A stretch of DNA of 64,000 nucleotides, from assembly GCA_035551355.1 (NCBI GenBank), contig DASZNF010000013.1:8719-72718 (forward strand). The letters are read 5' to 3'. Below, piece by piece: positions 1 to 8,713 of this stretch. The stretch comes from DATATV01 sp035551355. Lineage in GTDB: Bacteria > Actinomycetota > Actinomycetes > Mycobacteriales > Pseudonocardiaceae. A program made the translations under genes and the position numbers. A model generated the notes under the pieces. The model saw nothing but the letters and a program-made list of their open reading frames with translations, did no database searches and was not told where the DNA came from. Numbering within the stretch: the first letter of the stretch is position 1; the number at the start of each line of letters is the position of its first letter.

Positions 1-859
1 CGACGCCGTAGTCGTGGGCCTGATAGAAGGTTTCGTAGATGGCGTAGGGCAGGTTCGCCGTGCCGAGCGACCCGGAGGTGATGGTGAACACCGAGTCGAA
101 GTTCTGCACGATGTAGATCGAACCCAGCAGCGCGGCCAGCTCCATGTAGCGGCGCAGGTGCGGCAGCGTCAGGAAGCGGAACATCTGCCAGGCCGACGCC
201 CCGTCGACGCGCGCCGCCTCGAACGGCTCCATCGGCTTGCTTTGCAGGCCCGCCAACAGGATCAGCATCATGAACGGGGTCCACTGCCAGATCAGTTCGA
301 TCTCCACCGACATCTTCGGCATGTCGGTGATCCAGTCCGGCTGCGGCGCGTGCGTGGAGCCGAACAGGCTCCAGATCCAGGTCAGCACTCCGTTGAGCAA
401 GCCGTACACCGGGTTGTACAGCGCGTGCTTCCACAGCAGCGCCGCGGCGACCGGCACGATCAGAAACGGCGTGATGAGCATGGTCCGCACGAAACCGCGA
501 CCGAAGAACGCCCGGTCCAGCAACAGCGCCAGGCACAGCCCGAGGAGCAGGCTGACCACGATCACGACCACGGTCAGCACGACCGTGTTGAGCACCGCCG
601 AGCGCAGGTTGTCGTCGGTGAACACCGTGACGTAGTTGCTGAAACCGGTCCAGCCGGTGTCGGTGGGGTCCAGCGCGTTCCAGTGCAGGAACGAGATGAC
701 CAGGGTGCCCACGAAGGGCAGCTGGGTCACCACGATCATGAACACCAGGGCAGGCAGCAGCGGCGCGCGCCGGGCCCAGGCGGCGGCGTGCCCTGCGGCC
801 CGCCGCGCGCCCGAACCTGGTCCCGTGCCGGCGTCTTTGGCCAGTACGGCGGTGGTCAT
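1..859 (-). CDS. Sugar/polyol ABC transporter permease (MalF/UgpA type), 3' end cut by window edge
   Basis: Inner-membrane permease of a CUT1-type ABC importer. The frame opens with ATG at 859, three bases after the stop of the solute-binding gene, so the two are co-transcribed. After a basic, Ala/Gly-rich start the first membrane segment (LPALVFMIVVTQLPF) appears, followed by several hydrophobic helices. Near the left edge the EAA loop that docks on the ATPase is readable (EAARVDGASAWQMFRFLTLP). About 286 codons are present, so only a short C-terminal tail should be missing. The binding protein most resembles sorbitol/mannitol importers of the SmoEFGK kind, but the substrate is inferred. The second permease and any ATPase lie outside the window. 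Confidence 0.9.
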   Translation of the reverse strand, partial: MTTAVLAKDAGTGPGSGARRAAGHAAAWARRAPLLPALVFMIVVTQLPFVGTLVISFLHWNALDPTDTGWTGFSNYVTVFTDDNLRSAVLNTVVLTVVVIVVSLLLGLCLALLLDRAFFGRGFVRTMLITPFLIVPVAAALLWKHALYNPVYGLLNGVLTWIWSLFGSTHAPQPDWITDMPKMSVEIELIWQWTPFMMLILLAGLQSKPMEPFEAARVDGASAWQMFRFLTLPHLRRYMELAALLGSIYIVQNFDSVFTITSGSLGTANLPYAIYETFYQAHDYGV

Positions 860-862
860 GAC

Positions 863-2236
863 TTACTTTCCCTGGTATTTCTTGGCGACGGTCTCGGCCA
901 GCTGCTGGCCCTTGTTCAACGCGGTCGTCACGCTTTCCTGTCCGGCGATGGCCGCGCTGATCTCCTGGGACACCTGGGTACCGAGATCAGTGAACTCGGG
1001 GATGTCCACGAACTGGATGCCCACCGTCGGCCGCGGCTGGGTGCCGGGGTTCTTCGGGTCGGCCGACTGGATCGCGGCTTCGGTCTGCGCGTAGAACGGG
1101 CCGGCCGACTTCTGGTAGTCGGCGTTGGTGTAGGTGGAGGCGCGCTTGCCCGCGGGCACCTCGGCCCAGCCCAGCTGCTGGCCGACCAGGTTCTCGTAGC
1201 CCTTGCTGGAGGCCCAGGAGATGAACTTCCACGCGGCGGCCTGCTTGGTGCTGGCCTTCTGCATCGCGAACGCCCACGAGTACAGCCAGCCGGAGCTGGC
1301 GGTCTGGGTCACCGGCGCGGCCACGTAACCGACCTTGCCTGCCACCGGGGAACCGGAACCCTCCAGCGAACCGGCCGCCGAGGTGGCGTCGTACCACATG
1401 GCCGTCTTGCCCTGCTCGAAGTCGTTGAGGCACTCGGTGAACCCGGCCTGCGGGGCGCCGGCCTCACCGTGCTGGCGCACCAGGTTCACGTAGAAGTTGG
1501 TGGCGTTGGTGAAACCCGGCCCGTTGACCTGGGCCTGCCAGTTCTTGTCGAACCACGTGCCACCCATGGTGTTGACCACGGTGGTCAGCGGCGCGATGCT
1601 CTCGCCCCAGCCCGGCTGCCCGCGCAGGCAGATACCGCGCATACCGGCCTGCTTGTTGTCCACCTGGGCGGCGATGTCGGCCACCTGCTGCCAGGTCGGC
1701 TTGGCCGGCATGGTGATGCCCAGCTGCTGGAAGACGTCCTTACGGTACATCAGGAACGAGGACTCGCCGTAGAACGGCTCGGCGTAGACGTGCCCGTCGG
1801 CACCGGTCAGGCCCTCGGCGATCGGCTTGAGAATGTCGGACTGGTCGAATCCGGGGTCACTGGCGATGTCCGAGTCCATCGAGGCCAGCCAGCCGTTCTT
1901 GGCGTAGAACGGGGTCTCGTAGTTGCTGATCGTGGCCACGTCGTACTGGCCGGCCTGGCTGGAGAAGTCCTGGCTGATCTTGTCCCGCACGTCGTCTTCG
2001 GGCAGCACGGTGAAGTTCACCGTGATCCCGGTCTGCTTGGTGAAGTTGGCCGCGGTCAGCTTCTGCAAATCGACCATCTGCGGGTTGTTCACCATCAGCA
2101 CGTTGATGCTGTTGGAGCTACCGCTGCTCGACGATCCACCGGCACCGGCGCACGCGGCCATGGTGGTCGTGGCGGTCAGCCCGGCGACGGCGATGGCCAT
2201 GATTTTCGAAACTGTCCTGAGTGGATGTTTCGCCAT
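863..2236 (-). CDS. Extracellular solute-binding lipoprotein of a polyol/sugar ABC importer
   Basis: A 457-residue high-affinity receptor of the importer whose permease follows directly. It has an N-terminal lipoprotein signal with a lipobox ending at Cys29 (TMAAC) and then a Ser/Gly linker (SSSSGSSN), typical of actinobacterial lipoproteins. The rest is a family 1 bacterial extracellular solute-binding fold; the FYGESSFLMYRKDVF segment and overall layout resemble sorbitol/mannitol binding proteins. A good Shine-Dalgarno (AGGAGA) precedes ATG 2236. It sits 42 bp downstream of the DeoR-family regulator, suggesting one operon controlled by that regulator. The family is certain; substrate specificity is inferred. 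Confidence 0.92.
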   Translation of the reverse strand: MAKHPLRTVSKIMAIAVAGLTATTTMAACAGAGGSSSSGSSNSINVLMVNNPQMVDLQKLTAANFTKQTGITVNFTVLPEDDVRDKISQDFSSQAGQYDVATISNYETPFYAKNGWLASMDSDIASDPGFDQSDILKPIAEGLTGADGHVYAEPFYGESSFLMYRKDVFQQLGITMPAKPTWQQVADIAAQVDNKQAGMRGICLRGQPGWGESIAPLTTVVNTMGGTWFDKNWQAQVNGPGFTNATNFYVNLVRQHGEAGAPQAGFTECLNDFEQGKTAMWYDATSAAGSLEGSGSPVAGKVGYVAAPVTQTASSGWLYSWAFAMQKASTKQAAAWKFISWASSKGYENLVGQQLGWAEVPAGKRASTYTNADYQKSAGPFYAQTEAAIQSADPKNPGTQPRPTVGIQFVDIPEFTDLGTQVSQEISAAIAGQESVTTALNKGQQLAETVAKKYQGK

Positions 2237-2278
2237 CTCGTTCTCCTGTCAGGGAATTCGGACGTGGGCAACCCCGGG

Positions 2279-3040
2279 TCAGACCCGGAGCACCTGCGGT
2301 CCGCTTGCGGTGTAACGACGAGCTTCCGCGGTGGGCAGCCCGCTGTCGGTGACGATGACGTCGAAATCCCGCACGTCACCGAACCGGCAGAAGCTGCTCA
2401 CCCCGAATTTGGTGTGGATGCCAGAGAAGATCCGTCGCCGGGACGAGCGGATCGCCTGCGCCTTCACCCCGGCCACCGCCGGGTCGGGGGTGGTGAGGCC
2501 ATGCTGCCGGGAGATCCCGTTGGCCCCGATGTAGGCGAGATCGATGACCAGACCCGCCAGCATGCTGACCACCCAGTGATCCACAGTGGCCAGTGTGCGT
2601 CCCCGCACCCGGCCACCCAGCTGGATGACGGTCATGGTCGGAATGGCCGCCAGCATGGCGGCGGTCGGCAGTGCCGCGGTGACCACGGTCAGCGGTCGGT
2701 CCGTCGGCAGTGCCTCTGCGATGAGTTGCGGGGTGATGCCCTCATCGACGAACACGGTTTCCGCGTCCCCCACCAGTTCCGCCGCGGCGGCGGCGATCCG
2801 GCGCTTGTCCGCGATGTGATGCGTGGTGCGTGAGGCCAGAGTGGTCTCGAAACTCGGGCTCTCCACCGGATATGCCCCGCCGTGCACCCGGCGGATCAGG
2901 CCGTGGTGTTCCAGCAGGCGCAGGTCCCTGCGGACCGTCTCGGCCGAAACGCCGAGATTGGCGGCGAGCTTGCGGACATCGAGCCGGCCGTCGGCGCGCA
3001 GCCGTTCCAAGATGCTGTGCTGTCGTTCGTCAGCAAGCAT
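2279..3040 (-). CDS. DeoR/GlpR-family transcriptional regulator
   Basis: A 253-residue repressor with the standard N-terminal DeoR helix-turn-helix (QHSILERLRADGRLDV then LGVSAETVRRDL, about residues 7-40, followed by GLIRRVHGG). The C-terminal DeoRC sugar-phosphate sensor domain includes FVDEG, VVTAA and ANGI. Family members usually sense phosphorylated sugars and repress adjacent uptake genes. It is the first gene of the unit running into the binding protein and permease. ATG 3040 follows a strong GAGGAGG ribosome site. That site lies in the loop of a perfect 7-bp inverted repeat (3040-3059), which may affect expression. Confidence 0.92.
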   Translation of the reverse strand: MLADERQHSILERLRADGRLDVRKLAANLGVSAETVRRDLRLLEHHGLIRRVHGGAYPVESPSFETTLASRTTHHIADKRRIAAAAAELVGDAETVFVDEGITPQLIAEALPTDRPLTVVTAALPTAAMLAAIPTMTVIQLGGRVRGRTLATVDHWVVSMLAGLVIDLAYIGANGISRQHGLTTPDPAVAGVKAQAIRSSRRRIFSGIHTKFGVSSFCRFGDVRDFDVIVTDSGLPTAEARRYTASGPQVLRV

Positions 3041-3059
3041 TCAGACCTCCTCGTCTGAA
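3040..3059 (-). promoter_or_regulatory. Inverted repeat enclosing the deoR-type gene's ribosome binding site
   Basis: On the minus strand TTCAGAC-GAGGAG-GTCTGAA forms a perfect 7-bp stem with the Shine-Dalgarno in its 6-nt loop. The last stem base overlaps the ATG. It could be a translational control hairpin or an autoregulatory operator; only the symmetry is seen. Confidence 0.45.
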
Positions 3060-3467
3060 CCACCGAGCGCCGGCTCGAAATCTGTCGTAGCTGTGTATAA
3101 CAGCGGGCTCGGGCGGCGACCGTGACCGAATGGTTGACCGATTGTGCCTGTTTGTGCCCGAACTCTGAACCGTGACACCACACCTGTTAGGGAAATCCCT
3201 CGCATGGGGGAGACCACATCACGCGGCCGACTGACCGATTGGGAACCGTTTTCAAGTGGGTTTGAGCCCATTCGGGCTCTCGATGCCCGGTTTGCTCACC
3301 CGTTCGCGCCGCTGCCACGGGCCCGGATGCGACCATTCCCGGCTTCGCCGATGCTCCACTGTGGACACCGTGCGTGTTGCGCAGGAGTCCCTCGGCCGTC
3401 ACCTGGATGACTGGTCGCTGAACAGCGATCACCCCCCGCGGGCCCGGGGCCAGCCATGGCATCTCTC
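3041..3467. other. Gene-free interval upstream of the DeoR operon
   Basis: A 427-bp stretch with no convincing gene. It must hold the promoter of the deoR-type operon (minus strand) and the 3' untranslated end of the GH3 gene. Two direct TTGTGCC repeats 10 bp apart (3142-3148 and 3152-3158) and a GAGCCC-ATTC-GGGCTC hairpin (3264-3279) are the only structures I can point to. Confidence 0.6.
3142..3158. promoter_or_regulatory. Candidate DeoR-family operator (direct repeats)
   Basis: TTGTGCC occurs twice with start-to-start spacing of 10 bp, one helical turn, about 100 bp upstream of the DeoR-family gene. Phased direct repeats are a common layout for regulator binding sites. Assignment to this regulator is inference. 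Confidence 0.35.
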
Positions 3468-5267
3468 CTAGTAATGCAGGCCGGTTCCGTAGGGAACGAG
3501 GGTAGCGGTATCGGCGGCGTTCGGGATGGTGACCGGCAGCCGGCCGGTCGGGTCGGCGCCGGTGATCGTCGCGGCCAGTGCGTCCAACGAGGTCGGTTGG
3601 TAGCCGTAGGCGGCCAGATACGTCGGCGCGGCCGGGAAGTAGGACAGGTCGTATGGGCCTCCGACGGCCGCGACCACCAACGGCTTACCCGCCGCCAGCA
3701 GCGCGGCGACCAGGTTCTGCTGGGTGGTGTCGGACCAGGCGTTGTCGGTGAGCACCACGGTCACGTCGTTGCTCCTGGCCGCGGCCACCGCGGCGGCGAT
3801 CGCGCTGGAATTCGGCGAACCGGTCCACAACCGCTGCACGGTCAGCCCGGCGTTGGTCAGATCGCCGGCCACCTCGGTCGTGCTGGACACACCCCACCCG
3901 GTGACCAGCACGTGCCTTCCGGAGTTCCCGGCCAGCGGCAGCACGTGATCGTTGTTGCGCACCAAGGTGATCGAGCGCTGCGCGATCCCGGTCATGGTCG
4001 CGTCGTGGGCCGGGGTGCCGACCGTGGAGGTGACCGCGCCGGAGCTGGTGTACGGGTTGGCGAACAGGCCCTCCTGCGCCTTGAGCGTCAGAATCCGGCG
4101 CACCGACTGATCGATCCGGGCCGGGCTGATGGTGCCGGCCTGCACGGCGGCCAGCACGTCGTTGATCGCGTCCGGCAGGTTGGTCGGCATCAGCAGTTCG
4201 TCGTCCCCGGCATTGATGGCGTCGATCATCACCTGCGACTGGGGGATCGAGGCCAGCGCGCCCGCGGCCAGTGAGTCGGTGATCACCACTCCGTTGTAGT
4301 GCAGCGTGTTGCGCAGCAGCCCGGTGACGATCGGCTGGGACAGGCTGGCCGGCAGGCCGGACGGATCCAGCGCGGGGGCCACGATGTGCGCGGCCATGAT
4401 CGAGCGCGCCCCGGCCGCGATCGCCGCGCGGAACGACGGGATGTCGGTGGCCATGATCTGGGCCCTGGTCTCGTTGGTGATCGCGACGCCGTTGTCCGTG
4501 TTGACCGTGGTGTCGCCCAGACCGGGGAAGTGCTTTGCTTGCGCGGCAACGCCATTGGCCTGATACCCGGCCACCGCGGCGGCGGCGTTCGCGGCCACGG
4601 CGGCGGTGCGGTCGCCGAACGAGCGGGGGCCGTCGGCGCTGTTGGCCGGGTTGGTGTTCACGTCCACCACCGGCGCGTCGTCCACGTTGATGCCCATGGC
4701 CCGCAGCTCACTGCCGGACACCGCGGCCGCGCGATAGGCGTTGGCCGGATCGAAGGTGGCGCCGATGGCCATGTTGCCGGGGGAGACCGCGACCGGCGCG
4801 CCGATCCGGTTGACGATGCCGCCCTCCTGGTCGGTGCTGATCTGCAGCGGCAGCCCGGCCGAGTTGGCCAGCGCGGCGCTCTGCAGTCCGTTGGACAGCC
4901 CGGCCACCTGTTGCGGCGAGTTCTCGTTGTCGCTCCAGGCGAAGTAGATGACTCCGCCGAGGTGATACCTGGCCAGCAGTTGCTGCCCGTTGGTCACGTC
5001 GGCGCCGTACAAGCCCTGGTTCGCGGTGACATCCGCGGCTGTCGTGGTGTCCGCGGAGGCGCCGTAGACGTAGGTGACGAACATCTGCTCGACCTTGTCG
5101 GTCAGGCTCATCCTGGCCATCGCCGCCTGCACCTGCGCGGCGATCCGGCTGTTCGGATCGGCGGTGTGCTGGCCGGTCGCGGCCACCGCCGGTGCGCTCA
5201 CCACCCCGGCGGCCACCATCGCCGCGATCGCCGTGTATCCCGCTGACCTGCCGATCCGGTGGAGCAT
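3468..5267 (-). CDS. Secreted glycoside hydrolase family 3 (NagZ-like beta-N-acetylhexosaminidase/beta-glucosidase clade)
   Basis: A 599-residue GH3 enzyme from ATG 5267, preceded by GGGAGG; an in-frame start nine codons upstream has no ribosome site. A signal peptide (about residues 1-30, ending near APAVAAT) indicates secretion. The GH3 N-terminal barrel carries STDQEGG, the KHFPGLGDT motif and GVVITDSLAAGAL, whose Asp is the expected nucleophile. A C-terminal GH3 sandwich domain follows. Classical NagZ has a D-x-H acid/base shortly after KHFPGHG; here the segment reads TTVNTDNGVAI, with no His. The acid/base must therefore be supplied otherwise or the specificity differs. It lies downstream of, and co-directional with, the fucosidase (101 bp gap). 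Confidence 0.88.
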   Translation of the reverse strand: MLHRIGRSAGYTAIAAMVAAGVVSAPAVAATGQHTADPNSRIAAQVQAAMARMSLTDKVEQMFVTYVYGASADTTTAADVTANQGLYGADVTNGQQLLARYHLGGVIYFAWSDNENSPQQVAGLSNGLQSAALANSAGLPLQISTDQEGGIVNRIGAPVAVSPGNMAIGATFDPANAYRAAAVSGSELRAMGINVDDAPVVDVNTNPANSADGPRSFGDRTAAVAANAAAAVAGYQANGVAAQAKHFPGLGDTTVNTDNGVAITNETRAQIMATDIPSFRAAIAAGARSIMAAHIVAPALDPSGLPASLSQPIVTGLLRNTLHYNGVVITDSLAAGALASIPQSQVMIDAINAGDDELLMPTNLPDAINDVLAAVQAGTISPARIDQSVRRILTLKAQEGLFANPYTSSGAVTSTVGTPAHDATMTGIAQRSITLVRNNDHVLPLAGNSGRHVLVTGWGVSSTTEVAGDLTNAGLTVQRLWTGSPNSSAIAAAVAAARSNDVTVVLTDNAWSDTTQQNLVAALLAAGKPLVVAAVGGPYDLSYFPAAPTYLAAYGYQPTSLDALAATITGADPTGRLPVTIPNAADTATLVPYGTGLHY

Positions 5268-5368
5268 GACGGTGCCTCCCGCGCATGTGGGCAATCGACA
5301 CGACGAGCCCTCTATCGCGGGAGTATTTCACCAGTGTCAATCGCCCTTTCGGGAACGCAGCCGCGGAA

Positions 5369-7687
5369 TCACCACGACACCTTGAACACCCACGCGTACC
5401 GACCCGCACGGGCGGCCGCCTTGGGCACCTCGATCACCAAGGAGCCGTTGACCTGACTCCAGTTCAGCGGCCCGCCATGGTAGCCGAGCATGCTGACCCG
5501 GTCGCCCGCGCGGATCGGCACCGGCGCGGGCACGGTCAGCGTCGTGCCCGGCTGGTCCAGGGAAATGATGTAGAACGCCTCGCCCTGCTTGACGGTGAAC
5601 CGCAGATCCCCGGCCTGCGCCTGGGTCGCCCAGTACGTGCTGCCGTAGATGGCCTCGCCGTTGACCCGCAGCCAGGAACCCGTGTCCCGCAACCGTTGCT
5701 GCATCACCGCCGGGATGGTGCCGTCGAAGTCGGGGCCGATGTCCAGCAGGAAGTTGCCGTTTTTGGACACGATGTCGACCAGGGTCTGCACCACCTGCTC
5801 GGCGGTCATGTAGGCCGAATCCGGGGTGGCCCGGTTGTAGCCGTAGGAGAACGGGTCCAGGCCGCGGCTGGCCTCCCACTTGGCCACCACCGTGTTGGCG
5901 TAGGTGGTGTACTCGGGCGTGGTGAAGTCGTGCTCCGGAATGCCGCCGCGGTCGTTGAACGTGACATCCTTGGGGCGGGAGCGATTCTTGGCGTGGTTGA
6001 GGTACTCGGCCAGCACGTCCCGGTTGTCGTTGACGCCGCCGATGTCGTACCAGATCACGTCCGGGTCGTAGCCGTGCACCAGTTCCAGGATCTGCGGCGC
6101 CTGATAGTCCTTCACATAGTCGCGGCCGGACTGATAACCGGTGTAGGGCAGGGGCTCCAGCGTGTACGGGTTGCGCGGCGCGTGGCCCATCCACGGGTTG
6201 TCCGGGTTGAACCACTCCGGCAGCGAGTAGTACAAACCGTTGCGCAGCCAGGGAGTCTCGCTGCGGGAGGCGTCGAACAGTGCCTTGACCAGGTCCTTCT
6301 TCGGCCCGAGTTGGACGGCGTTGCGGCCGGAGACCTTCGAGTCCCACAGCGCGAAACCCTCGTGGTGCTTGGAGGTCAGCACGTAGTACTCGGCGCCCGC
6401 GTCCGCGATCAGCCGCACCCAGCTGAGCGGATCGAACTTGGCCGCGGTGAACCGGGGAATGAAGTCGTCGTAGTTGAAGCTCTCCCCGTAGGTCTGCGCG
6501 TGGTAGGCGTAGGTCGGATCGCTGGGATCCTGCATGTGGTCCCAGTACCACTCGGCGTACTCCTTGCCCACCGGTCCCCACGCCGGCACCGAGTACACGC
6601 CCCAGTGGATGAAGATGCCGAACTTGGCGTCGTCGAACCAGTACGGCGCCTGATGGGTGGCCAGCGAGGCATCGGTGGGCTGGTAGTCCGGAACGCCCAG
6701 AGTGAGCGAAACCTGTTGGCTGGCCAGGGTTGTCCGGCCGTCGGCGGCCAGAATCCGTCCGTTGGCAACGGTTCCCGGGGTGGTCGAGGAATCGATGCCG
6801 ATCCGCACCCGCGCCTGCTCGCCCGGCGCGAGCGTGCGAAGCTCCGCCGGCACAACGGTTTCCCCGCCGGATACGTTCACGAACACCGACAACGAGGAAG
6901 CCGCGGTGAACCATTCGGTGCCCGCGTTGAGCACCGTGGCCTCCACCGACTGCGGGCCGGCCTCGGTGAGCAGGCTGGTGGTCGAATGTCCGCCCCGCAC
7001 CAGCAGCGCCCGGCCCACCGTCACCGGCTGCGCGGTGAGCGCGAACACGTGCATGCTGGCCGTGCCCGCCGCCGGTGTGGCCGTGGTCGGCAGGGTCAGC
7101 GCGACCGCGGTGCGGTTCGGATCGGTCCAGATGTCCGCGCTGTACAAGGAAACCGGGTCCTCGTCCACGCTTCCGCCGGGAGCGTAGCGGTAGGGCGCGG
7201 TCAGGTCGCCGGAACCGGAGTACCAGTCCGGCGCGGTGAGCTGCGCGGTGCTGGTCGAGCCGTCCGCATAGCGCACCGTGGCCGTGCCCGAAGCGGGCCC
7301 GTAACTGGCCGAAACCAGTAACGACAGGCCGAGACAGCGATCACCGGGTAACGCGATCTGCTGGCCCAGCGCGACCACGTTGTTGTTCGCGCCCGCGGCC
7401 GAGGAGCCCAGCACGTAGGGCACCCCGCCGATGGTGGTCGGACCGGCGGCGAGCAGCTCGCCCGGGAAGGTGTAGCCGGAACCGTCGAAGTCGCCGCCCG
7501 GGGCGGATTTCGTGTCAATGCCGTCGTTGTCGAAGTACGCGTCCAACGGCACCGGAACCGGCGGTTTCGCGGGCACCGATCGGTCCGCCGGGGCGTTGGC
7601 GTGCGCTGTTCCGGTCAGTCCGGCGCCGGCCAGGGCGGCCGCGCCGGCGGCCAGCCCGAACACGCGGCGGCGAGGATAGGTCGTCAT
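5369..7687 (-). CDS. Secreted alpha-L-fucosidase, GH29, with N-terminal accessory beta domains
   Basis: 772 residues from ATG 7687 (ribosome site AGGAG). The start at 7810 would only add a low-quality N-terminus. A Tat-type signal (YPRRRVFGLAAGAAAL) sends the folded enzyme out. Residues about 40-220 form a carbohydrate-binding-like beta domain (DNDGIDTKSAPGGDFDG) and about 225-320 an Ig-like NEW3 domain. The GH29 barrel starts near residue 350 with FGIFIHWGVYSVPAWGP; the nucleophile Asp is in VIWYDIGG (about 546). It releases terminal L-fucose from plant or animal glycans. The L-fucose catabolic operon at 13949-21540 can use the product, and the two loci share a CATCCGATG operator core. Confidence 0.93.
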   Translation of the reverse strand: MTTYPRRRVFGLAAGAAALAGAGLTGTAHANAPADRSVPAKPPVPVPLDAYFDNDGIDTKSAPGGDFDGSGYTFPGELLAAGPTTIGGVPYVLGSSAAGANNNVVALGQQIALPGDRCLGLSLLVSASYGPASGTATVRYADGSTSTAQLTAPDWYSGSGDLTAPYRYAPGGSVDEDPVSLYSADIWTDPNRTAVALTLPTTATPAAGTASMHVFALTAQPVTVGRALLVRGGHSTTSLLTEAGPQSVEATVLNAGTEWFTAASSLSVFVNVSGGETVVPAELRTLAPGEQARVRIGIDSSTTPGTVANGRILAADGRTTLASQQVSLTLGVPDYQPTDASLATHQAPYWFDDAKFGIFIHWGVYSVPAWGPVGKEYAEWYWDHMQDPSDPTYAYHAQTYGESFNYDDFIPRFTAAKFDPLSWVRLIADAGAEYYVLTSKHHEGFALWDSKVSGRNAVQLGPKKDLVKALFDASRSETPWLRNGLYYSLPEWFNPDNPWMGHAPRNPYTLEPLPYTGYQSGRDYVKDYQAPQILELVHGYDPDVIWYDIGGVNDNRDVLAEYLNHAKNRSRPKDVTFNDRGGIPEHDFTTPEYTTYANTVVAKWEASRGLDPFSYGYNRATPDSAYMTAEQVVQTLVDIVSKNGNFLLDIGPDFDGTIPAVMQQRLRDTGSWLRVNGEAIYGSTYWATQAQAGDLRFTVKQGEAFYIISLDQPGTTLTVPAPVPIRAGDRVSMLGYHGGPLNWSQVNGSLVIEVPKAAARAGRYAWVFKVSW

Positions 7688-7988
7688 TGACTCTCCTGGG
7701 CCATCGTGGAGTGGATGCGGGGAGATGGGATGTCTGTTGGCTTTCCGGCGATGCGGTGGCGCAATGTCGGGAAAAGTGGTCCAATTCATCCGATGACTGA
7801 TCCTGGTCACGCCGCGCCCCGGCTGTCAATAGCGGCCCGGTGGCGCACCGCGAGGACTCGACGAGGAGGCCCGGTGCCCGAGACCGCCGACGACTGCTCC
7901 GGCCTGGACGAGGGCCTGACCCTGCTGTGGCGACTGGCCGGCCAGCTGGCTCGGTAGAGTCTTGCCTTCGCGGTAGAAGGGACAACCT
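7688..7988. promoter_or_regulatory. Divergent promoter region between fucosidase and GntR regulator
   Basis: This 301-bp spacer separates the fucosidase start (minus) from the GntR start (plus) and holds no gene. It contains a TCAT-CCG-ATGA palindrome (7786-7796), the best candidate operator, and the AGAAGG ribosome site of the GTG-initiated regulator at 7975-7980. Confidence 0.6.
7786..7796. promoter_or_regulatory. Candidate GntR/FadR operator upstream of fucosidase
   Basis: TCATCCGATGA is palindromic (TCAT/ATGA around CCG). Its CATCCGATG core is identical to the core of the 15-bp palindrome upstream of the fucose operon (21641-21655), suggesting one regulator binds both. Confidence 0.5.
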
Positions 7989-8666
7989 GTGGCCATCACG
8001 GACGCGGCGATCGAGAAGATCAAGGGAATGATCGTCGACGGCGAACTGCGCCCTGGCGATCGCCTACCCCGGGAGGCCGACCTGGCCGAGCGGCTGGGCC
8101 TGTCCCGCAACTCGCTGCGTGAGGCGGTCAGGGCGCTGTCCCTGATCCACGTGCTGGACGTGCGGCAGGGCGACGGAACCTACGTGACCAGCCTGGAACC
8201 GGCCGTGCTACTGGACGCCATGGGCTTCGTCATCGACTTCCACCGCGACGACACCGTGCTGGAATTCCTTGAGGTGCGGCGGATCCTGGAGCCCGCGGCC
8301 ACCGCGCTGGCGGCCGGCCGGATGGACGTCAGACAGGTCGCCGAACTGCACGCGCTGCTCGACGCCCTCGGCCCCAATCCCTCGGTGGAGGAACTGGTGC
8401 GCGGGGACCTGGAATTCCACCGGCTGATCGCGCTTGGCTCGGGCAACCAGGTGCTGTGCTCGCTGGTGGAGGGCATTTCCGGACCGACCCAGCGGGCCCG
8501 GATCTGGCGCGGCCTGACCCAGGAGGACGCGGTGCGCCGCACCCTGTCCGAGCACCGGGCCATCACCGAGGCCATCGCCGCCGGTCAGCCGGACGTGGCC
8601 AGAGCCTGGGCCACGGTGCACATCGCGGGCGTGGAGCAGTGGCTGCGCGAGGCGCTGACCGACTGA
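7989..8666 (+). CDS. GntR/FadR-family (FCD domain) transcriptional regulator, probable fucose regulator
   Basis: A 225-residue repressor from GTG 7989 with AGAAGG nine bases upstream. The winged helix occupies residues about 5-65 (GDRLPREADLAERLGLSRN, LREAV, RQGDGTYV). The helical FCD effector domain follows (FLEVRRILEPAATALAAGR, LEFHRLIALGSGN, LSEHRAITEAIAAG) with His/Asp residues that usually bind a metal and a sugar-acid-like ligand. It is divergent from the alpha-fucosidase, so it probably senses a fucose-derived acid and represses fucosidase and perhaps the fucose operon. The family is clear; the ligand is inferred from position and the shared operator core. Confidence 0.9.
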   Translation: MAITDAAIEKIKGMIVDGELRPGDRLPREADLAERLGLSRNSLREAVRALSLIHVLDVRQGDGTYVTSLEPAVLLDAMGFVIDFHRDDTVLEFLEVRRILEPAATALAAGRMDVRQVAELHALLDALGPNPSVEELVRGDLEFHRLIALGSGNQVLCSLVEGISGPTQRARIWRGLTQEDAVRRTLSEHRAITEAIAAGQPDVARAWATVHIAGVEQWLREALTD

Positions 8667-8669
8667 CTC

Positions 8670-8696
8670 GCCGCGCGGGAATTTCACCCGTGCGGC
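8670..8696 (+). terminator. Rho-independent-like terminator between convergent gntR and GH12 genes
   Basis: GCCGCGCGGG pairs with CCCGTGCGGC (10 bp, one G-U) around a 7-nt loop. A T-run (CAATTTTT) follows about 10 nt later on the plus strand. It fits the 47-bp convergent gap. Confidence 0.6.
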
Positions 8697-8713
8697 TGCT
8701 GAGAATTCAATTT

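Noticed and set aside
14..2833. Long plus-strand open frame opposite the ABC importer and DeoR genes
   Set aside because: Composition is Arg/Gly/His-rich with no domain, and it is antisense to three clear family members; it is a by-product of high-GC codon bias.
3187..3462. Small frames in the 3041-3467 gap
   Set aside because: No ribosome site, no hydrophobic or domain pattern; treated as promoter and untranslated sequence.
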